Positions 6,467 through 9,741 of a stretch of 9,741 bases of DNA are shown one piece after another. The notes under the pieces are model-generated. The model had not been told where the DNA came from, ran no database searches, and saw only the letters and a program-made list of their open reading frames with translations. Location of the stretch: assembly GCA_964510785.1 (NCBI GenBank), contig CAZECM010000102.1, positions 1-9,741 of the forward strand, in the 5' to 3' direction. Source of the stretch: JAAYZM01 sp964510785. Lineage in GTDB: Bacteria > Actinomycetota > Actinomycetes > Actinomycetales > Cellulomonadaceae. A program made the position numbers and the translations under genes. How positions within the stretch are numbered: the stretch's first letter is position 1; each line of letters opens with the position of its first letter.

Positions 6467-6801
6467 CCGGCGGGGCGGGGGGCGAGCATGATCACGGCGA
6501 CGCCCACGAGGCAGATCGTCGCACCGATCAGGTCCCAGCGGTCCGGGCGGAAGCCGTCCACGACCACACCCCATGCGAGCGAGCCCGCCACGAACACGCC
6601 ACCGTACGCGGCGAGCACCCGACCGAAGTTCGGGTCGGCCTGCATCGCGGCGATGAATCCGTAGAGCCCGAGGGCCATCACCCCCGCGCCGATCCACAGC
6701 GCACCCTTGTGCTCGCGCACGCCCTGCCACACGAGCCAGGCGCCGCCGATCTCAGCGAGCGCGGCAAGAGCGAACAACACCACGGTGCGCAAGATGGCCA
6801 T
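6463..6801 (-). CDS. YnfA-family (UPF0060) small membrane protein
   Basis: A 112-aa inner-membrane protein with four predicted helices (about 4-25, 33-53, 60-80 and 88-108). It aligns by eye with E. coli YnfA along its length. The family signature GRVLAAYGGVFVAGSLAW (60-77), then VVVDG (79-83) and the last helix DLIGATICLVGVAVIML, are clear. The family is distantly related to small multidrug resistance transporters and has been linked to efflux in some enterobacteria; its substrate here is unknown. The ATG at 6801 lacks a Shine-Dalgarno but has a TACGCT -10 box seven bases upstream, suggesting a leaderless mRNA. The gene converges on the SDR gene with overlapping stop codons. It lies downstream of purN but behind a strong hairpin, so it is probably transcribed separately. 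Confidence 0.92.
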   Translation of the reverse strand: MAILRTVVLFALAALAEIGGAWLVWQGVREHKGALWIGAGVMALGLYGFIAAMQADPNFGRVLAAYGGVFVAGSLAWGVVVDGFRPDRWDLIGATICLVGVAVIMLAPRPAG

Positions 6802-6808
6802 GCCAGGG

Positions 6809-6814
6809 AGCGTA
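6809..6814 (-). promoter_or_regulatory. -10 box for leaderless YnfA transcript
   Basis: TACGCT on the minus strand (TANNNT) ends seven bases before the ATG at 6801, the spacing expected when transcription begins at the start codon. No purine-rich ribosome site is present between them. Confidence 0.5.
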
Positions 6815-6833
6815 GCGGGCCCCGGCGTAGGAC

Positions 6834-6878
6834 AACCTGAACCGTTGAGGCCCTCACAGGGCCCGAACGGTTCAGGTT
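6834..6878 (-). terminator. Long hairpin, purN terminator
   Basis: A perfect 13-bp inverted repeat (AACCTGAACCGTT at 6834-6846 with AACGGTTCAGGTT at 6866-6878) encloses a 2x2 mismatch, then six more pairs (GGCCCT/AGGGCC) and a three-base loop, CAC. It lies 55-100 bp downstream of the purN stop on the purN strand and upstream of the YnfA promoter. It would insulate the two genes. The symmetric outer arms could also be a protein site, but the terminator reading is simpler. Confidence 0.75.
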
Positions 6879-6900
6879 CCCGTGTCGCGCCGCGGGTCCG

Positions 6901-6932
6901 GGGCGTGGGTGGGTGGGTGGGCGGGTGGGCGG
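6901..6932 (+). repeat. G-quadruplex-prone tract of GGG runs
   Basis: The plus strand holds seven GGG runs; six of them (6907-6929) are separated by single bases, alternating T and C. Four such runs with one-base loops form a very stable parallel G-quadruplex. The tract touches the purN stop codon (6936-6934) and precedes the hairpin terminator. The G-rich strand is the template for purN transcription, so it could slow RNA polymerase ahead of the terminator; the mRNA would be C-rich. Confidence 0.6.
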
Positions 6933-6933
6933 C

Positions 6934-7554
6934 TCAGGGCAGGGCGAGCTCGCCGCGCGCGATGCGGCCCACGGTCGCCACGAGGAGGGGCGTCTCGACC
7001 GCCTTGATGCGCTCCTGGAGGGTCGGCTCGTCGTCGTCGTCGAGCACCTCGACGGCGCACTGGGCGAGGATCGGCCCGGTGTCGACGCCCGCGTCGACGC
7101 GGATCACGGTGCAGCCGGACACCTTGACGCCGTACGCGAGCGCGTCGCGGACCCCGTGCGCCCCGGGGAACGCGGGCAGCAGCGCCGGGTGTGTGTTGAT
7201 GGTCCGCCCGCCGAAGCGGTCGAGGAACGGGGCACCGAGGATCTTCATGAAGCCCGCGAGCACCACGAGGTCCGGCTCGAACACGGCGACGGCGCGCGTC
7301 ACGGCGGCGTCCCAGCTCGTGCGCGAGTCGAAGTCGCCCAGCCGTACGATCGCCGTCGGGACCCCCGCTTCCCGGGCGAGGTCGAGCGCGCGCACGTCCG
7401 GCCGGTCGCTCACCACACCCACGACCCGGACCCCGTAGGCAGGATCGTCGTGCGCCGCGAGCATTGCCGCGAGGTTCGAGCCGGTCCCCGAGACGAGGAC
7501 GACGGCCCGCCTGCCGGGGCGCGCGGGCACGGGTTCGCCGGACGGAGTGTGCAC
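6934..7554 (-). CDS. purN: Phosphoribosylglycinamide formyltransferase
   Basis: Transfers a formyl group from 10-formyl-THF to GAR, the third step of purine synthesis, in the cytoplasm. The 206-aa length is normal. The phosphate-binding loop VVLVSGTGSNLAAML is at 18-32. The catalytic trio is present: N120 and H122 in INTHPALLPAFPG (119-131), and D158 in DAGVDTGPIL (154-163), matching E. coli N106, H108 and D144. The GTG at 7554-7552 is chosen because it leaves a short 17-residue lead before the first strand; an internal GTG in EPVPARP would be another option. It is divergent from a small membrane-protein gene, with 52 bp between the starts. purN usually neighbours purH in actinobacteria; here accessory genes part them. 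Confidence 0.96.
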   Translation of the reverse strand: MHTPSGEPVPARPGRRAVVLVSGTGSNLAAMLAAHDDPAYGVRVVGVVSDRPDVRALDLAREAGVPTAIVRLGDFDSRTSWDAAVTRAVAVFEPDLVVLAGFMKILGAPFLDRFGGRTINTHPALLPAFPGAHGVRDALAYGVKVSGCTVIRVDAGVDTGPILAQCAVEVLDDDDEPTLQERIKAVETPLLVATVGRIARGELALP

Positions 7555-7593
7555 GCGGATACCTTGCCACACCGCCGCGGCCTCGCGACACGG

Positions 7594-7599
7594 CACAAT
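7594..7599 (+). promoter_or_regulatory. -10 box for leaderless small membrane protein gene
   Basis: CACAAT ends seven bases before the GTG at 7607, the common actinobacterial leaderless layout. It includes the first two bases of an ATG at 7598, which argues against that ATG as the start. A TTGCCA at 7564 is 24 bases away, too far to be its -35. Confidence 0.45.
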
Positions 7600-7606
7600 G
7601 GCTCGG

Positions 7607-8044
7607 GTGAGCGACCCCCAGCGCCCGGCCCGCCCGGCCCTGTCCCAGGTGACCGATCCGCTCGTGCGGCGTCGGCTCGGGCTGTTCGCGACGCTCCTCG
7701 TGGCGTGCTTCGTGACGACCTGGCTCCCGCTACCCTTCTCGCTCGCGACGCTCGTGTTCGCGGGGTGGGCGCTCGTGATCGGGATCATGACGCTGCGCCA
7801 CGTGCTGCGCGCCAAGGAGCGCGGGATCGTGGTGCCGCTGCTCGTGGTCGGCATCTTCAGCTCCGTGATGCTCGTCGCCTCGACCGGCACGGTGCTCCTC
7901 GTGTGGCCCGTGCAGCAGGCCTGGCAGGAGTGCCGGGCGGGTGCCGTCACGGTCGAGGCCGTCGAGCGGTGCGACCGCCAGCAGCGCCAGGACCTCGAGG
8001 AGCACCTGCGCGGAATCATGGGACTCTCGCCCCGGCAGGGCTAG
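7607..8044 (+). CDS. Small three-helix membrane protein, function unknown
   Basis: A 145-aa protein of no family I can name. It has a polar, proline-rich N-terminus (1-18), three hydrophobic helices at about 25-40, 43-63 and 75-98, and a charged C-terminal tail (101-145) with two cysteines (C109, C122) and a short amphipathic stretch, RQQRQDLEEHLRGIMGL. A basic loop (RHVLRAKERG, 64-73) between helices 2 and 3 suggests that loop is cytoplasmic, so the tail would be outside. The GTG at 7607 is chosen for the -10 box seven bases upstream; an in-frame ATG at 7598 is the alternative. The stop codon overlaps that of the convergent DUF6350 gene (8041-8044). It separates DUF6350 from purN, which often lie next to each other in this phylum. 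Confidence 0.82.
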   Translation: MSDPQRPARPALSQVTDPLVRRRLGLFATLLVACFVTTWLPLPFSLATLVFAGWALVIGIMTLRHVLRAKERGIVVPLLVVGIFSSVMLVASTGTVLLVWPVQQAWQECRAGAVTVEAVERCDRQQRQDLEEHLRGIMGLSPRQG

Positions 8045-9498
8045 CGGGCGCGCAGCCGCGCGAGCCCCGTACCGGCCAGGCCCCGGACACGCGCCACGAG
8101 CCGCGCGTTGCCACCCACCAGCACGAACACGAGCCCGACCGCGGCGGACGCCGCCACAGCGACCCCGGCCACGAACCCCGACGCCCCCACCTGAGCCATC
8201 CGGCCGGGTCCAGCGGCACCGCCAGCCGCGCCCACGAGCAGCATGATGCCGAGCCCGGCGACGACGCTCGCCGAGACCGCGGCGCCGAGAGCCGTCGCGG
8301 GTCCGACGTCGCCGAGGCGGCGGCGCAGCACGAACCCGACGGCGGCACCGAGCACGACGAGGCTCACCGGCCACCAGGCCGCCGTCGGCGTGACCGACTC
8401 GGGGCTCGGGAGCGCACCGAGCAACGGGATCGCGGGCAGCGTGGTGCCGAGCACACCCGTGGTCGCGAAGTGCGATCCGGCACCGACGGCGAACCCCGGC
8501 CCGGCCAGCTCGCCTTCGTGCCCAACCTCGTCGCGTGGGCCGTGGCGTGGCTGGCCGGNNNNNNNNNNCGGCCCCGCCAGCCACGCCACGGCCCACGCGA
8601 CGAGGTTGGGCACGAAGGCGAGCTGGGCGATCGCGAGCGCGATGCCACCGAGCGCGTCCAGGCGCAGGCTCGTGACGATCTCGGCGATCTGCGCCTGGCC
8701 CGCGAGGAGCCACGTCACGACGACGATGCCGCCCAGGGCGACCGTGCCCGCGAGCACCGCGAGCCCGCCCCCCGCGCCGACCCAGAGCGCCCGCGGTACC
8801 CGGCGGCGCACCGGTGCGAGCACGTCGGTGAGGCGAGCCGCGTCAGAGCGGACGGCGAGCCCGGCACCGAGGCCGAGCGCACCGACCACGAGCGCACCGA
8901 CCCCCGCGCCGAGGAGCACGCGGGTGATCGACGGGCCGCCGTCGATCCCGCGCGGCAGGGCGAGCGCCGCGACCACGAGGGTGGCGAGCACGTAGGCGCC
9001 GAGCGCACCGGCGAACCCGGCCCGGCTCGGGGTGCCCGATCGGCGCGCCGAGGCGTAGGCGCAGAACACCGCGAGGGCGCTCAGCCCGAGGGGGACGATC
9101 GTGACGGCGCCCGTGGTCGTGCCGAGGGGCACCCCGTGGGCGAGGAGCCAGAAGTCCGTGCCGAGCGCGGCGGCGCGCAGCCAGCCGACGTCCGAACCGG
9201 TCGCGTCCGCGGAGCCGGCGACGTACGCGGCAAGCACGGGCACGACGACGACGACGAGCGACAGCAGCGCGGCCTGCGCCCCGGCAGCCGCGCCGGTGAG
9301 CCACCTCGGGGCGCCCTCGATCGCGCTCGCGAGGTCGGAGCGCAGATCGGTGACGAGCACGGTCGCCCGGGAGCGTCCGCCGTCGTCGGCCCCGTCCTCC
9401 TCGACTGCACGCCCCGTGCCGCGCGAGCTGGCTGCGCCACGCGAACCACGCCCGGCGACGGTGTCGTCCGCGCGCTCACGGGCAGGGGTCTGGGTCAC
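8041..9498 (-). CDS. DUF6350 multi-helix membrane protein (corrupted by assembly fault)
   Basis: A large integral membrane protein of the actinobacterial DUF6350 family, which sits between sucD and purN and has no known function. It has an unstructured polar N-terminus (1-45), then a family-like entry (DLRSDLASAIEGAPRWLTG, 51-69) and roughly ten hydrophobic helices. QLAFVPNLVAWAVAWLAGP at 292-310 is a recognisable family segment that should continue as GFAVGAGSHF. Instead a 10-N gap and an inverted copy of the preceding 51 bp intervene. Removing 8497-8568 (72 bases, 24 codons) joins the two halves in frame through a shared GGGCCG and gives a natural 461-aa protein. The GTG at 9498 has GAGG ten bases upstream. 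The spacer to the sucD stop is 97 bp, so cotranscription is possible. The C-terminus overlaps the convergent gene by four bases. Confidence 0.85.
   Translation of the reverse strand: MTQTPARERADDTVAGRGSRGAASSRGTGRAVEEDGADDGGRSRATVLVTDLRSDLASAIEGAPRWLTGAAAGAQAALLSLVVVVVPVLAAYVAGSADATGSDVGWLRAAALGTDFWLLAHGVPLGTTTGAVTIVPLGLSALAVFCAYASARRSGTPSRAGFAGALGAYVLATLVVAALALPRGIDGGPSITRVLLGAGVGALVVGALGLGAGLAVRSDAARLTDVLAPVRRRVPRALWVGAGGGLAVLAGTVALGGIVVVTWLLAGQAQIAEIVTSLRLDALGGIALAIAQLAFVPNLVAWAVAWLAGPXXXXGQPRHGPRDEVGHEGELAGPGFAVGAGSHFATTGVLGTTLPAIPLLGALPSPESVTPTAAWWPVSLVVLGAAVGFVLRRRLGDVGPATALGAAVSASVVAGLGIMLLVGAAGGAAGPGRMAQVGASGFVAGVAVAASAAVGLVFVLVGGNARLVARVRGLAGTGLARLRAR
8505..8626. repeat. Perfect 51-bp inverted repeat around an assembly gap
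   Basis: Positions 8505-8555 are the exact reverse complement of 8576-8626, with 10 Ns (8559-8568) between them. The right copy is genuine DUF6350 coding sequence; the left copy reads as non-family residues in that frame. This is best explained as a fold-back artefact at a contig end, with the N run placed by the scaffolder. Confidence 0.92.
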
Positions 9499-9595
9499 TC
9501 CCCCATCCTCACGCGCCCGCCCTCCGACCCGAACCCGCCACGCCGCCGGGCCCGACCCCCGAACGTGGAGCCATGCTCGCCAGAGGGGCGCGAGG

Positions 9596-9741
9596 TCAGG
9601 CGGAGAGGATGGCCCGCATGAGGTCGGCCGTCTCGGACGGGGTCTTGCCGACGCGCACGCCCGCGGCCTCGAGGGCTTCCTTCTTCGCCTGGGCGGTGCC
9701 CGAGGAACCGGAGACGATCGCGCCGGCGTGGCCCATCGTCT
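9596..9741 (-). CDS. sucD: Succinyl-CoA synthetase alpha subunit, C-terminal part
   Basis: The alpha subunit of succinyl-CoA ligase, which makes ATP or GTP from succinyl-CoA in the TCA cycle. Only the last 48 residues are in the window. They begin with TMGHAGAIVSGSSGTAQAKK, which includes the GHAGAI motif with the histidine that is phosphorylated during catalysis. ALEAAGVRVGKTPSETADL follows, and the protein ends RAILSA before a TGA at 9598-9596. This matches the family C-terminus. sucC is expected just beyond the right edge. DUF6350 follows 97 bp downstream on the same strand, with no hairpin seen between. Confidence 0.96.
   Translation of the reverse strand, partial: TMGHAGAIVSGSSGTAQAKKEALEAAGVRVGKTPSETADLMRAILSA

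Noticed and set aside
8505..8626. The 51-bp inverted repeat as an insertion element or attachment site
   Set aside because: It is centred on an N run, one arm is plain DUF6350 coding sequence, and deletion restores the protein.
6913..9621. A plus-strand open frame of about 900 codons
   Set aside because: It runs antisense to purN, DUF6350 and sucD and passes through the N gap. It is Arg/Gly/Ala/Pro-rich with no domain, the usual result of high GC content.
1..9741. CRISPR arrays, tRNA or rRNA genes, transposases, toxin-antitoxin or phage-defence genes
   Set aside because: No repeat-spacer pattern, no cloverleaf-like sequence and no protein motif of these classes was found on either strand.

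Overview
The window is very GC-rich (about 70% by eye). The third codon position is nearly always G or C, and several genes start with GTG. The gene order sucD, DUF6350, purN, purH, DUF3017, icd is the conserved order of high-GC Gram-positive bacteria. Together with the homodimeric (human IDH1-like) NADP-isocitrate dehydrogenase, this points to an actinobacterium, probably Micrococcales (Cellulomonas/Sanguibacter-like). The genus is an inference.

Layout from left to right: the N-terminal part of icd (minus, cut by the window edge); an aquaporin-family channel (plus); a hairpin terminator; a DUF3017 small membrane protein and purH (minus), with purH interrupted by a 10-N assembly gap; an unrecognised secreted, membrane-anchored protein (minus); a TetR/AcrR repressor (minus), divergent from an atypical SDR/epimerase-like protein (plus) with a duplicated palindromic operator between them; a YnfA-family membrane protein (minus); a long hairpin and a G-quadruplex-prone tract; purN (minus); a small three-helix membrane protein (plus); a DUF6350 multi-helix membrane protein (minus), carrying a second 10-N gap with a misassembled inverted duplication; and the C-terminus of sucD (minus).

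The core genes serve central metabolism: two TCA enzymes (succinyl-CoA synthetase alpha, isocitrate dehydrogenase) and two folate-dependent purine steps (GAR transformylase PurN; the bifunctional AICAR transformylase/IMP cyclohydrolase PurH). Purine genes that usually sit together are separated here by about 3.5 kb of accessory cargo: the secreted protein, the TetR-SDR pair and YnfA. The TetR-SDR pair looks like a self-contained regulated module. At least three genes appear to have leaderless transcripts, with a -10 box 6-7 bases upstream of the start codon.

No tRNA, rRNA, CRISPR, transposase or phage gene was seen, and no gene-free stretch exceeds 300 bases. I did not find a convincing new multi-gene system. 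The most useful leads are the duplicated operator array, the palindrome at the icd promoter, the altered aquaporin pore residues, the unrecognised secreted protein, and the two assembly faults, which corrupt the purH and DUF6350 proteins.
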